A stretch of DNA of 45,490 nucleotides from a virus, in the IMG/VR virus record IMGVR_UViG_3300005594_000003, positions 1 through 45,490 of that record, one strand, 5' to 3'. The notes under the pieces are model-generated. The model was not told the origin of the DNA. It ran no database searches and saw only the letters and a program-made list of their open reading frames with translations. Position numbers and translations under genes: made by a program. Positions 1-6,936 of this stretch are shown piece by piece (position 1 is the first letter of the stretch; each line of letters opens with the position of its first letter).

Positions 1-120
1 CCAACCTTGAGGCACAGCGTGAAGTTCAACAAGCGAAAGATGCCGCGATTGAGGCCGAGAAGGCCGCGCAGGCTGCGAAGAAAGATCAGGTCAAAGGGCT
101 GCGCACCGTCACCCGCTACA
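1..120. repeat. Left copy of 120-bp terminal direct repeat (assembly circularisation overlap)
   Basis: Bases 1-120 are identical to 45371-45490, compared base by base. The repeat lies inside one open reading frame that continues correctly across the join, so the contig is a circular or circularly permuted molecule with a unit length of 45,370 bp. A repeat of this size inside a coding region looks like an assembler overlap rather than a physical phage terminal repeat. True virion ends are not visible here. Confidence 0.95.
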
Positions 121-269
121 AGATCGACAGCCACAAGACCGCGCTGGCCGATATCTACAAAACCGACCCGGAAGCAATCGTTGCCTTTGTCGATGAATAC
201 GTGCGCCGGAACCACAAGACCCGCGCCATTGCTGGCGTGACCGTAACCCAAGAGCAAGAGGCATACTAA
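3..269 (+). CDS. Coiled-coil early protein, C-terminal part (continues from 44944)
   Basis: This is the 3' end of the gene that starts at 44944. Across the circular join the full product is about 231 residues. The visible part is rich in Ala, Glu, Lys and Gln with heptad-like spacing, then a more globular C-terminus ending in QEQEAY. The stop codon TAA shares its last base with the ATG of ssb, so the two are translationally coupled. Its place between the ERF annealing protein and SSB suggests a role with the recombination module, but I recognise no family. Confidence 0.85.
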   Translation, partial: NLEAQREVQQAKDAAIEAEKAAQAAKKDQVKGLRTVTRYKIDSHKTALADIYKTDPEAIVAFVDEYVRRNHKTRAIAGVTVTQEQEAY

Positions 270-709
270 TGCAGAAACTAATCATCGCAGGCACCACGGG
301 CAAAGACGCCGTGTTGCGCCGTACAGGCAGCGGAGACGCCGTGCTGGGGTTCTCGCTGGCCGTGGATAACGGCAAGGACAAGAACGGCCAGAAGCGCGAA
401 ACCACATGGTACGATTGCAGCATCTGGGGGAAGCGGGCTGAAAGCCTTGAGCGGTACATTACCAAAGGCACCAAGCTGACCCTTGAGGGACGCCCGACCG
501 TCCGCGCCCACGAGGGCAAAGCCTATCTCGGCATTTCCGTAAGCGACCTGACGTTTCAAGGCGGCGGGGATAGCGGCGGTCAATCGCAGGGCTATGACAG
601 CGGCAGCACGGGCAACTATGACGCGCCGAGCGGCTACGGCGCGGGCGGTAACCCGAATAGCGGGCGCGACCTAGATGACGAAATTCCATTCAATTACAAC
701 TACTTGTAA
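269..709 (+). CDS. ssb: Single-stranded DNA-binding protein
   Basis: A 146-residue protein with an N-terminal OB-fold of the bacterial SSB type: an MQKLIIAGTTGKDAVLR opening, a WYDCSIWGKRAE segment and a TKLTLEGRPTVRAHEGKAYL segment, about residues 1-100. A Gly/Ser/Gln/Tyr-rich linker follows, then an acidic tip DLDDEIPF. SSB coats single-stranded DNA in replication and recombination and recruits partners through that tip. Here five residues, NYNYL, follow the tip, which is normally the extreme C-terminus. The gene follows the ERF gene and the coiled-coil gene, the usual arrangement of a phage annealing module. The start overlaps the upstream stop. Confidence 0.95.
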   Translation: MQKLIIAGTTGKDAVLRRTGSGDAVLGFSLAVDNGKDKNGQKRETTWYDCSIWGKRAESLERYITKGTKLTLEGRPTVRAHEGKAYLGISVSDLTFQGGGDSGGQSQGYDSGSTGNYDAPSGYGAGGNPNSGRDLDDEIPFNYNYL

Positions 710-712
710 GAC

Positions 713-1141
713 ATGATGCGGCAAGCCCTCACACCAGAGCAGGCCGGGCGGCTGGCGGAGTGGGTCGAAGGACTTACCCCGCCGTTCACCCTGACCATGC
801 GCGAAGGCAAGGTGCGGACCATTTCGCAGAATTCTTTGCTCCACAAATGGTACGGCGAGATAGCCCGCCAGAAAGGCGACAGAACCGCCGCGCAGGTAAA
901 AGGCCAGTGCCACCGCGAATACGGTTTGGCAATCAAGCTGCGTGACCCGCAGTGGGCTTGGATATGGAACCACAGCGCCGGGGCGTTGGATTATGAGCGG
1001 CAATGCAAGGTGCTGGCTTCGGGCGTGTTCAACGTATCCAGCAGCATGACCGTAGCCGAATTGACCGAATATATGGACGCCATGCAGCAGGACTACACCG
1101 CGCAGGGGGTCAGACTTACGCAGCCGGAGGATAAGCAGTGA
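713..1141 (+). CDS. NinB/YbcN-like recombination protein
   Basis: 142 residues. The central motif RTISQNSLLHKWYGEIARQ, at about residues 36-54, and the C-terminal VSSSMTVAELTEYMDAMQ region resemble the NinB/Orf/YbcN family of phage recombination mediators, which act with SSB and annealing proteins on single-stranded DNA. Position directly after ssb and ERF supports this. Two consecutive ATGs mark the start and the Shine-Dalgarno is weak. The stop overlaps the next GTG start by four bases. The family assignment is from motif and context only. Confidence 0.7.
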   Translation: MMRQALTPEQAGRLAEWVEGLTPPFTLTMREGKVRTISQNSLLHKWYGEIARQKGDRTAAQVKGQCHREYGLAIKLRDPQWAWIWNHSAGALDYERQCKVLASGVFNVSSSMTVAELTEYMDAMQQDYTAQGVRLTQPEDKQ

Positions 1142-1494
1142 GAATTTTAGTATGTGGCAGCCGCCATTGCGACGAAGAATTGAGCGACCTTGTATGGAAT
1201 AGGCTGCAAGACATTATCCCCGGAAATGAGCCTTGCACAATCATTCACGGCGCGGCACCGGGCGTCGATACTCAGGCAATGATTGTTGCCGACATGCTGC
1301 CCAACTGTAAGCACCTGCCATTTGAGGCGGAATGGAACAAGCATGGCCGCGCCGCTGGACCCATCCGAAACAAGCGGATGCTGGACGAGGGCAAGCCGGA
1401 TTTAGTCGTCGCATTCCCCGGCGGGCGCGGGACTGCAAACATGGTCAAGCAAGCTAAGGCTGGCGGATTCAAGGTGATTGAGGTCACGCCATGA
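1138..1494 (+). CDS. SLOG/YspA-like (DUF2493-type) nucleotide-binding protein
   Basis: 118 residues starting with GTG in a GTGA overlap. It opens with MRILVCGSRH, has IIHGAAPGVDTQA at about residues 39-51 and PGGRGTANMVKQAKAGGFKVIEV near the end. These are the glycine-rich loops of the SLOG (YspA/DprA-related) Rossmann-like fold, which binds nucleotides or nucleotide-derived ligands. Such small stand-alone proteins are frequent in phage early regions and their role is not settled. Coding overlaps with both neighbours indicate one operon. Confidence 0.8.
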   Translation: MRILVCGSRHCDEELSDLVWNRLQDIIPGNEPCTIIHGAAPGVDTQAMIVADMLPNCKHLPFEAEWNKHGRAAGPIRNKRMLDEGKPDLVVAFPGGRGTANMVKQAKAGGFKVIEVTP

Positions 1495-1877
1495 ACAAGC
1501 CCCTCCGCCGCACCCCCATGCGCCGCAAGTCGAAGAAGCGGGCCGCGCGTGAGGCATCGCCAGAGGGCCGCGAAGATGCGGAGTATCTGGCGAAGGTCCA
1601 CAACCTGCCGTGTGTCATATGCGAAGGCTTTGGCATGACGCAGAACAGCCCGACAGAGGCGCACCACGTCAAGAGCGGGCGTTTTGGCAAGGACAGGACG
1701 CCCGACAAAATGGCAATCCCGCTCTGCCACTCGCACCACAACAAGCTGCGGCCCTACCCCGGCGACGAAGACAAGATCGGCTACCACAACGCGCAGGCCA
1801 CATGGGAAAGCCTGTACGGCGAGGACCACGAATACAGCGCGGCAACCCGCGACAGGATTGAAAGGATGATGTTTTGA
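1491..1877 (+). CDS. Ref-like HNH-fold nuclease
   Basis: 128 residues with a very basic N-terminus (residues 1-25), then CVICEG at about residues 41-46, EAHHVKSG, and PLCHSHHNKL. This CxxC / HH / CxxHH layout matches the phage P1 Ref (RecA-dependent nuclease) and DUF968-type HNH families, in which zinc-stabilised His-Asn residues cut DNA. In the P1 system Ref cuts at RecA-bound D-loops, so a role in recombination fits its place in this module. The exact family is inferred from motifs. Start and stop overlap both neighbours by four bases. Confidence 0.8.
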   Translation: MNKPLRRTPMRRKSKKRAAREASPEGREDAEYLAKVHNLPCVICEGFGMTQNSPTEAHHVKSGRFGKDRTPDKMAIPLCHSHHNKLRPYPGDEDKIGYHNAQATWESLYGEDHEYSAATRDRIERMMF

Positions 1878-2116
1878 AAGAGATAGGCTACATCACGACT
1901 GGCATTGTATTGGGGCTTTTCGTCGGCTCGTTCGCAGCTGCAATAGATCACCAAGACGCATGGCGGGAAGGCCGAGAGGACGTTCTAAACTCGACCGTGA
2001 CCGTTGGGGGCGAAGATACCCCCTGCGCCGCTTCAATCCCTCTCAGCGTACTAGCCGAAATGGTAAACGCTGGCGTGATGGACTGGCACCGGGTTTGCGA
2101 AGGGGGCGACCAATGA
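1874..2116 (+). CDS. Small membrane-anchored protein
   Basis: 80 residues starting with TTG, chosen because TTG overlaps the upstream TGA as in the rest of this operon. Residues 5-25 (IGYITTGIVLGLFVGSFAAA) form one membrane segment or an uncleaved signal anchor, followed by a soluble acidic part with two cysteines. No family recognised. Confidence 0.65.
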   Translation: MKEIGYITTGIVLGLFVGSFAAAIDHQDAWREGREDVLNSTVTVGGEDTPCAASIPLSVLAEMVNAGVMDWHRVCEGGDQ

Positions 2117-2277
2117 ACGGACACGCCGAAACCCTGCAACGCAACCTATCCGCGCTCCAACGCACGACCGTCAAACAAAAGGCCGAGATCAACCGCCTAT
2201 GGCGCAAGGTGGAGAGCCTGACCGCAGACAAGGCCGCGCTATTGGCTGATTTGAAGAAAGCACGAGGTGAAGCATGA
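2113..2277 (+). CDS. Short coiled-coil protein
   Basis: 54 residues from ATG at 2113, overlapping the previous stop. The sequence is a nearly continuous amphipathic helix (LQRNLSALQRT, INRLWRKVESLTADKAALLADL) with leucine-rich heptads. No family recognised. It lies in the tightly packed rightward early operon. Confidence 0.65.
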   Translation: MNGHAETLQRNLSALQRTTVKQKAEINRLWRKVESLTADKAALLADLKKARGEA

Positions 2278-2375
2278 CCAAGCTACTACGCCGCATTAGG
2301 GCGATGTTCCGCCCCGGCTGCACAAGGGGCTGCAACCAAGGGCGGGACTGCCCGCTGAGAAAGGGGAAGCGATGA
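2274..2375 (+). CDS. Cysteine-rich micro-protein (33 aa)
   Basis: 33 residues from ATG at 2274, which overlaps the preceding TGA, to TGA at 2375. The C-terminal half carries GCTRGCNQGRDCPLRKGKR. A CNQGRxCPLR tail is typical of very small phage early proteins, and the four closely spaced cysteines suggest metal binding. The four-base overlaps at both ends and the motif are the reasons for calling so short a gene. Confidence 0.6.
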   Translation: MTKLLRRIRAMFRPGCTRGCNQGRDCPLRKGKR

Positions 2376-2719
2376 GCAAGGTGGACATTTCAAGCGAGGC
2401 GGTGGAGCGGCTGGTTCAAGCTGTAGCAGTTGATGCAGTAGCGGTCAGCGCCACAACTATTGTCACCCTCCGCGCCCAAGCCGAACGGATCAAGGAGTTG
2501 GAGGGGCAGAAAGCCAACATCGCCAAGGTCTGCGAGGGATACCGGGAGCAGGCCAACGAAAGCTGGCGCAAGGCTAAGACAGCCCGCAATGACGCGCTGC
2601 GGAATGTGCGAGCCATTGCGAAACGGTACGACGACGAAGCCACATGTATGAGTTGCGCCGACACCGTGGGCATTCTCCGCGAGATTGATGCCCTTATCGA
2701 AGGAGCCACCAATGACTGA
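2372..2719 (+). CDS. Early coiled-coil protein
   Basis: 115 residues, helical throughout. The N-terminus (VDISSEAVERL, then LRAQAERIKELEG) resembles that of the leftward early protein at 38216-38533 (TDISREAVEAA, MRAQADRIQELEG), so the two probably share an N-terminal module. A CMSCADTVGILREIDALI segment lies near the C-terminus. Function unknown. Confidence 0.65.
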   Translation: MSKVDISSEAVERLVQAVAVDAVAVSATTIVTLRAQAERIKELEGQKANIAKVCEGYREQANESWRKAKTARNDALRNVRAIAKRYDDEATCMSCADTVGILREIDALIEGATND

Positions 2720-3257
2720 TGAACGGATAGAGCTAAAGCCATGCCCGTTTTGCGGGGAGGCTGTGACCCTAAAGGAAGCATCAGAGAACCTCATGGTGAT
2801 TGTTTGCGGAACCGACAGTACGTGCATCGGGTCGGGGGTTTCGATTTCCTTCCTGAGACGTGACACGACGAAAGCAATTGCCGCATGGAACACCCGCGAC
2901 ACTATGGATCGCCTAGTAGCCGAGGGGCAGCGATGTGACGCCATGACACCGCAGGAGGCGGCGAAGGTGCTGTTGGCCGCTGTCGATGCATTTATGAGCG
3001 GCGAAAAACTGACCGAGGAACAGCGCGAACTGGAAAGGACTGCGGTAATTGCGGGCGCGTTTGCCGGTGGCGCTTACGATAGATATTGGCCCAAGGGAGG
3101 CGGCGAATATCACGCCCTGACTCGCGTGTTTTTGCTCGCGCTTATTGACCCGGACCATGCCGAACTTGACTACCTGCGGACCGATCCAAGCGCGGGACAA
3201 ACGGCGCGTGATGCAAGAGCCGCCCTCCGCGCTATCTCGGAGGGCAGCCATGAATAA
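2712..3257 (+). CDS. Lar-type zinc ribbon fused to a second small phage domain
   Basis: 181 residues from ATG at 2712, which overlaps the preceding stop. Residues 1-74 (ELKPCPFCGEAV, then VCGTDSTC, then AIAAWNTR) are a complete Lar/restriction-alleviation-type zinc ribbon, whose relatives modulate type I restriction. From the internal Met in MTPQEAAKVLL (ATG at 2943) the protein closely resembles the separate 101-residue protein at 9103-9408 (shared EY..L...FL.ALIDP....LD.LR.DP.AG..AR). It therefore looks like two genes fused in frame. Separate translation of the second half from 2943 cannot be excluded. Confidence 0.75.
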   Translation: MTDERIELKPCPFCGEAVTLKEASENLMVIVCGTDSTCIGSGVSISFLRRDTTKAIAAWNTRDTMDRLVAEGQRCDAMTPQEAAKVLLAAVDAFMSGEKLTEEQRELERTAVIAGAFAGGAYDRYWPKGGGEYHALTRVFLLALIDPDHAELDYLRTDPSAGQTARDARAALRAISEGSHE

Positions 3258-3603
3258 CGCACTAGACGACCTGATTGAGAAGGTGGAGGGGGGAAAGGCG
3301 ACACACGCTGACTTCCAAGCCGCCGCTTATGTCCTCGAAGGCTTTCACGGCAGAGCGCAAGAGGCATACGAGGAACACTGTCTGACAGCCGCCTGCGTAG
3401 TCCATGAAGAAATGCTGCCGGATTGGGAATGGGAAGTTTCAAACCATGGCGGCACAGAAGGGCGCTCCGCAGTGCAGCTACAGGTGAAAGGCGACCCGCA
3501 GGATAGGGAATGGGTTTGGGGTATCGACGCAATCCCCGCCCGCGCTTGGTTAATCGCCATACTCAAGGCAATGAAGGAGGGGAAGGACGATGGCTCTTTG
3601 TGA
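3250..3603 (+). CDS. Hypothetical early protein
   Basis: 117 residues. It begins NNALDDLIEKVEGGKATHADFQAAAYVLEGF, an opening common in phage proteins of unknown function that start with a LDDLIEK helix, and ends with ARAWLIAILKAMKEG. The start ATG lies eight bases before the previous stop. No function can be given. Confidence 0.65.
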   Translation: MNNALDDLIEKVEGGKATHADFQAAAYVLEGFHGRAQEAYEEHCLTAACVVHEEMLPDWEWEVSNHGGTEGRSAVQLQVKGDPQDREWVWGIDAIPARAWLIAILKAMKEGKDDGSL

Positions 3604-3892
3604 TTATGCTCTCTGCCACAATTGCCAAGGCAAGGCATTCTATGACGCAAACATATCGGACCCCAGGTATTGCGCGACTTGGGACCCCAGCGAGGAATCT
3701 GAGCCGATTGATTTAGCGGTTCTATGCTCCGAATGCGCCAAGTCTCATGTGGCTATCATAGTGCCGCGCCACACGGGGGATATGGGTATTTGCCGTTTCT
3801 GCATGGGGTCGGGCGAAAGTGGGCCAGATCAGGTTTGCGCGGTATGCGAAGGGAGCGGGGCAGATACCGAGAAGGAGGGGAAGGACGCATGA
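3590..3892 (+). CDS. Zinc-binding protein with DnaJ-like cysteine repeats
   Basis: 100 residues. It contains CDYALCHNCQGKAF, VLCSECAKSH, and a paired CRFCMGSGESG and CAVCEGSGAD. The last two are CxxCxGxG elements like the zinc-binding repeats of DnaJ, arranged as one zinc centre. The earlier cysteine pairs could form a second. Such small zinc proteins are frequent near phage integrases but have no assigned role. Overlaps the previous gene by 14 bases. Confidence 0.65.
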   Translation: MALCDYALCHNCQGKAFYDANISDPRYCATWDPSEESEPIDLAVLCSECAKSHVAIIVPRHTGDMGICRFCMGSGESGPDQVCAVCEGSGADTEKEGKDA

Positions 3893-4047
3893 GCCAGCCG
3901 ACCGACAAGAAGGTGATGGACCTTGTTGCCAAGTGGGAGGCCACGGGGCGCATTGTCCGAAAGGTTATCATCGAAGGCAAGCGCATTGAGGTTGAGTTTG
4001 ACCGCGCACCCGTCAAAGGCGTGACTTTGGATAACGTCAAATGGTGA
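3889..4047 (+). CDS. Small basic protein preceding the integrase
   Basis: 52 residues from ATG at 3889, in an ATGA overlap. The sequence alternates a helix (VMDLVAKWEATG) with short charged strands (VRKVIIEGKRIEVEFDRAP). Its stop lies inside the start of the integrase gene, so the two are co-translated. Position just before int would fit an excisionase-like or accessory factor, but there is no clear winged-helix motif, so this is only a possibility. Confidence 0.6.
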   Translation: MSQPTDKKVMDLVAKWEATGRIVRKVIIEGKRIEVEFDRAPVKGVTLDNVKW

Positions 4048-5030
4048 AGCGCTTTTTGCCGAGATACGTCTACCGGATGGGCCGCAACGGCTATCTGTAC
4101 TATCGGCATGACGGGGTTTCGCACCGGATGCCTGACGATCCGGCAAGCGCCGAGTTTGCGCAGGAATATGCCCGCCTGCGGAGTGGCCGCGCCCTTCCAA
4201 CATCCAAGCGCACCGTCAAGAAGCTGATCGCGTCCTACCTATCCTCGCCCAAGTGGGAGGGGCTGTCGCACAACACGCAGAAAAGCTACCGGCAATCGTT
4301 TCGTTACCTCGAAGAGAAGATCGGCCCATACGATCCAGCCCGAATTAAGCCGCATCACGTCTATGACATGCGCGACAGCATGACAGACAAGCCGACCACC
4401 GCCAAGCGGCGCGTAGGGGCGCTGTCAGTGCTTATGCAGCACGCAATCAAGCTGGGGTGGATAGAGCGCAACCCCGTTCACCCGCGCTTTGAACACCTCA
4501 AGACCAAGAAGCCACCGCGCCAGCCTTGGCCGCTCGAACTGATCCAAGCCGCCCGCGATACCGCTGACCCCGAAACGCTGCTGATCTTTGAAATGCTGCT
4601 AGGCACCGGGCAACGCATCAGCGATGTGCTGGCAATGCAGTGGGGCCACATTGAAGATGGGGGGATATGGGTCACTCAGAGCAAGACCAAGGCGCGGCTA
4701 TTTGTTCCGTTCACCGACCGCCTGCGGGATATGCTCGACGCCACGCAGCGCCGGGGGCTGTACATCATCACGCTGCCAGATGGTCGCCCCATGAAGTACA
4801 ACAGCGCGTACAATCGCATGATGGAACTGCGCAAGTCTATCGGAGCCGAGGCGTATGACAATCACGCTCTGCGCCATTCTGCGGCCTCTGAGATTGCCTC
4901 ACTCCCCGGCATGACCGACGAACACGTTAAGGCGCTGACAGGCCACACAAGCGCCGGAATGGTCCGCCTGTACTCAGGGCCAGCAGGTCAGAAAGCGCGT
5001 GCGAAAGAGGCTCAGAAGGCCCGGAAATGA
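4041..5030 (+). CDS. int: Tyrosine recombinase integrase
   Basis: 329 residues. An N-terminal Arg/Tyr-rich arm-type segment and a SAM-like core-binding domain (about residues 55-155) precede the catalytic domain. Catalytic residues visible: Arg192 in GTGQRISD, a Lys in SKTKA (215-217), His275 and Arg278 in NHALRHS, His302 in LTGHTS and Tyr311 in VRLYSG. It catalyses integration of the circular genome at attP and, with a directionality factor, excision. It is the last gene of the rightward early operon and is followed by a terminator, with the probable attP just beyond. A complete set of catalytic residues argues for a functional lysogeny module. Confidence 0.95.
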   Translation: MVKRFLPRYVYRMGRNGYLYYRHDGVSHRMPDDPASAEFAQEYARLRSGRALPTSKRTVKKLIASYLSSPKWEGLSHNTQKSYRQSFRYLEEKIGPYDPARIKPHHVYDMRDSMTDKPTTAKRRVGALSVLMQHAIKLGWIERNPVHPRFEHLKTKKPPRQPWPLELIQAARDTADPETLLIFEMLLGTGQRISDVLAMQWGHIEDGGIWVTQSKTKARLFVPFTDRLRDMLDATQRRGLYIITLPDGRPMKYNSAYNRMMELRKSIGAEAYDNHALRHSAASEIASLPGMTDEHVKALTGHTSAGMVRLYSGPAGQKARAKEAQKARK

Positions 5031-5054
5031 CGCTGGAACGGCCCGTGAACGGAA

Positions 5055-5076
5055 GGGGAAAGCTGTTCCCTCTTTT
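5055..5076 (+). terminator. Intrinsic terminator after integrase
   Basis: A six-pair stem with arms GGGGAA and TTCCCT around a five-base loop is followed by CTTTT. It lies 25 bases past the int stop and would end the rightward early transcript. Confidence 0.6.
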
Positions 5077-5345
5077 GAACGCGGAGCTATCCAACATGTA
5101 AATAACTGAAATAAAACGACAAAACAGGCCATAGAGATGGTTAAGAAAGACTTCACTATGACGCCGATTCAATCGCTTAGGTTCTGAAATTCAAAAGACA
5201 TAGCGAAAACAAAGCCGGAATCTTATACCGCCTGTGGAACAGCCTAGAGGTCTGCGCGAAACCTGCGCCCGCCATGCACTTACGGGGAAACCGGATGCAG
5301 AGCGGGGCTATGGTTGCCGATGGTTAGCGGGGGGATTGGAAACTA
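5077..5345. other. Non-coding spacer, probable attP region
   Basis: I see no credible gene here. The stretch from about 5085 to 5220 is clearly richer in A and T than the surrounding DNA and contains short inverted elements such as TGAA-A-TTCA. A spacer of this kind beside a tyrosine integrase is where the attachment site and arm sites are normally found. No tRNA 3'-end sequence is visible, so the core cannot be pinned down. Confidence 0.4.
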
Positions 5346-5576
5346 TTACGGAAGTTTGCGCAGCGGCTTAGCAACCATTGGCCGGACTGGATACCCCCAC
5401 CGTTTGCCATCCCACCGCGTCTTGCGCCCGTCCCTACGCTTGACCCACGCCAGCCATTCTGAGGAAGTCGGCCAGACTGAGGACATATCCCACGCGACAG
5501 ACTGTATCGTCTCGCGGCCTAAAGTATCGATAGGTCGGCTAGGGAAGCGCCGTAGCGGGTCGTTACGCCTTGCCAT
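5346..5576 (-). CDS. Small basic tryptophan-rich protein
   Basis: 76 residues (MARRNDPLRRF...). The ATG at 5576 is preferred over the one at 5582 because AGAGG sits six bases before the former and directly abuts the latter. The product is strongly basic, with WLAWVKRRDGRKTRWDGKRWGYP in the middle, which suggests nucleic-acid binding. It overlaps the end of the upstream gene by 14 bases and is last in the leftward group. No family recognised. Confidence 0.55.
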   Translation of the reverse strand: MARRNDPLRRFPSRPIDTLGRETIQSVAWDMSSVWPTSSEWLAWVKRRDGRKTRWDGKRWGYPVRPMVAKPLRKLP

Positions 5577-5850
5577 ACTCATCCTCTGGAACCGTGTCGT
5601 CTAGGCTGTCACTATCCAGCGTGGCTAGCATGTAGTCGAACAGCCCCCACTGGTGACAAGTTGCGCAGCTTGCTTCGTGCATTGTGCAGCGCGGCCCCCA
5701 GACATGCTCAATGACGGTGGCTATTTCGGACATACCACGATTCATTGCTGCACGATATGTTTCGCGCTCTTTTGGCTGGCTAGGCATCGCCTCAGCGATT
5801 CCCCTAGCAATGTACTGCAACTGCGCTTGAGTGAACGTGCCTTGGTTCAT
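5563..5850 (-). CDS. Hypothetical protein
   Basis: 95 residues, with GGAGAG upstream of the ATG. The N-terminus reads FTQAQLQYIARGIAEAM. The C-terminal half has four Cys/His residues (CTMHEASCATCHQWG), a possible zinc site. No function known. Part of the leftward group 6607-5346. Confidence 0.6.
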   Translation of the reverse strand: MNQGTFTQAQLQYIARGIAEAMPSQPKERETYRAAMNRGMSEIATVIEHVWGPRCTMHEASCATCHQWGLFDYMLATLDSDSLDDTVPEDEYGKA

Positions 5851-5884
5851 GCCTCTCTCCTATGTTGAGGGGGGCTTAGCCCTC

Positions 5885-6115
5885 CTATTCAGACTCTTGC
5901 GGCGGATACCAACGGCGCAGCACACCCTCGGGGTCTTGGCAAAAGAACGTGTGCCCCTGCATCGCATTGATGGATCGCCTTAGCCGCTCAATCTCGCGCG
6001 CCTGCTGTTCGATTTTCATTTCCTTGATGAGCAATTCATCGGCGGCACGACCACAAAGGTCGGCAACGTGCGTCTTCGGGCCGACCTCGGCCAGCAATTC
6101 ATCCCTAAGCCCCAT
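5885..6115 (-). CDS. Hypothetical coiled-coil protein
   Basis: 76 residues with a good Shine-Dalgarno (AAGGAG) before the ATG. A helical middle (LLIKEMKIEQQAREIERLRRSINAM) is followed by a short aromatic tail. This size and the closing HTFFCQDPEGVLRRW are unassigned. Confidence 0.6.
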   Translation of the reverse strand: MGLRDELLAEVGPKTHVADLCGRAADELLIKEMKIEQQAREIERLRRSINAMQGHTFFCQDPEGVLRRWYPPQESE

Positions 6116-6127
6116 ACCTTGCTCCTT

Positions 6128-6607
6128 TTAAGACTTCCGGGCGCGGGTAGCCCGCACCGCTGCTGCATTTGCCAGCGCCCCAACTGAGGCGATGAACTCC
6201 GACATATCGTCACCCGGCATGAACAACGCCGAACCGTTGTCTTTCAGCGTGTGGATATAGACCGACAGGCCAATATCGAAGCACTGATCGAGGGTATGCT
6301 GTGCGTGTTTTTGAGAGAACCCGACAGCCAGCGGAGTTGAGAAAAACACCTGTCCGTGCGGCAGTTTAAGCTTTGCCATACGGTAGAAGAAGTCAGCCCG
6401 CAGGGGTAGCTTGCTGGGCCAGTTTGTCGTGCGAACCTTGCGCACGTCCTCAACGAATACGGGCGACACATCGGCCCCGCCTAGCAAGTCCTCTGGGATA
6501 CCCCATGTGCGGGCTTGGGCAATCTGCGTTGCCTCACTCGGAAGCCACGGGTGCAGCGTCACAAGTGCGAACTTGTTGGATTTGGACGGGGTTTCCTTAC
6601 GGGTCAT
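6128..6607 (-). CDS. Unknown protein, first gene of the leftward switch group
   Basis: 159 residues. The N-terminus has LVTLHPWLPSEATQIAQARTWGI, the middle FYRMAKLKLPHGQVFFSTPLAVGF, and the C-terminus SVYIHTLKDNGSALFMPGDDMSEFIASVGALANAAAVRATRARKS. The basic Ala/Arg-rich tail could bind DNA. I do not recognise the family. It faces away from the accessory genes that start at 6727, with a palindrome-bearing promoter region between, as expected for a self-regulated gene at a switch. The Shine-Dalgarno is poor. Confidence 0.65.
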   Translation of the reverse strand: MTRKETPSKSNKFALVTLHPWLPSEATQIAQARTWGIPEDLLGGADVSPVFVEDVRKVRTTNWPSKLPLRADFFYRMAKLKLPHGQVFFSTPLAVGFSQKHAQHTLDQCFDIGLSVYIHTLKDNGSALFMPGDDMSEFIASVGALANAAAVRATRARKS

Positions 6608-6726
6608 GGCGCTGCACTGCTTTCTTTCAATTTCCTTACAACGTAAAGAAAGAGGTTGCGCTAGTCAAGCAGTAATGCTATCTTACATCATACAGAAAGC
6701 ACCAAATAGAGAACATGGAGTAACCA
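6608..6726. promoter_or_regulatory. Divergent promoter region with palindromic candidate operator
   Basis: Rightward: TTGCGC (6656-6661), a 17-base spacer and TATCTT (6679-6684), about 40 bases before the ATG at 6727. Leftward: TTGACT (reverse strand, 6668-6663), 17 bases and TACGTT (6645-6640). A 21-base imperfect palindrome at 6631-6651 (arms TTTC.TTAC and GTAA.GAAA around AAC) overlaps the leftward -10. A second inverted pair, CTTTCTTT (6620-6627) and AAAGAAAG (6645-6652), overlaps it. This is what a shared operator would look like, but the regulator is not identified. Confidence 0.5.
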
Positions 6727-6936
6727 ATGGCCCACGAAAGCAACGGCACAATCAAGAAGATCAACCTTGACGATGGCATCGCTTGGATTGCCCGGAATGA
6801 CGACACCAGCGGCGCTCCGCATGAAGTCGCGCAGATTGTCAGCGTCCTATTGCTGGCCGACCTGTTTGGCAAAACCCCGGCCAGCATCGCGCGGCGAGTG
6901 ATCCGCTACAAAAACACCCACGGGCAGGCCGCTTAA
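6727..6936 (+). CDS. Small hypothetical protein, first gene of accessory array
   Basis: 69 residues, with GGAG before the ATG. Sequence: an acidic N-terminus (INLDDGIAWIARNDD) and a helical C-terminus (VAQIVSVLLLADLFGKTPASIARRVIRYKN) with some helix-turn-helix character. It is the first gene after the divergent promoter. No family recognised. Confidence 0.6.
   Translation: MAHESNGTIKKINLDDGIAWIARNDDTSGAPHEVAQIVSVLLLADLFGKTPASIARRVIRYKNTHGQAA

Noticed and set aside
109-583. Minus-strand open frames opposite ssb
   Set aside because: They are shadows of ssb: Arg/Ser-rich low-complexity products with no ribosome binding site.
5077-5345. tRNA-derived attachment core beside the integrase
   Set aside because: No T-loop (TTCRA) or acceptor-like sequence is visible in the spacer, so a tRNA-type attP cannot be supported.
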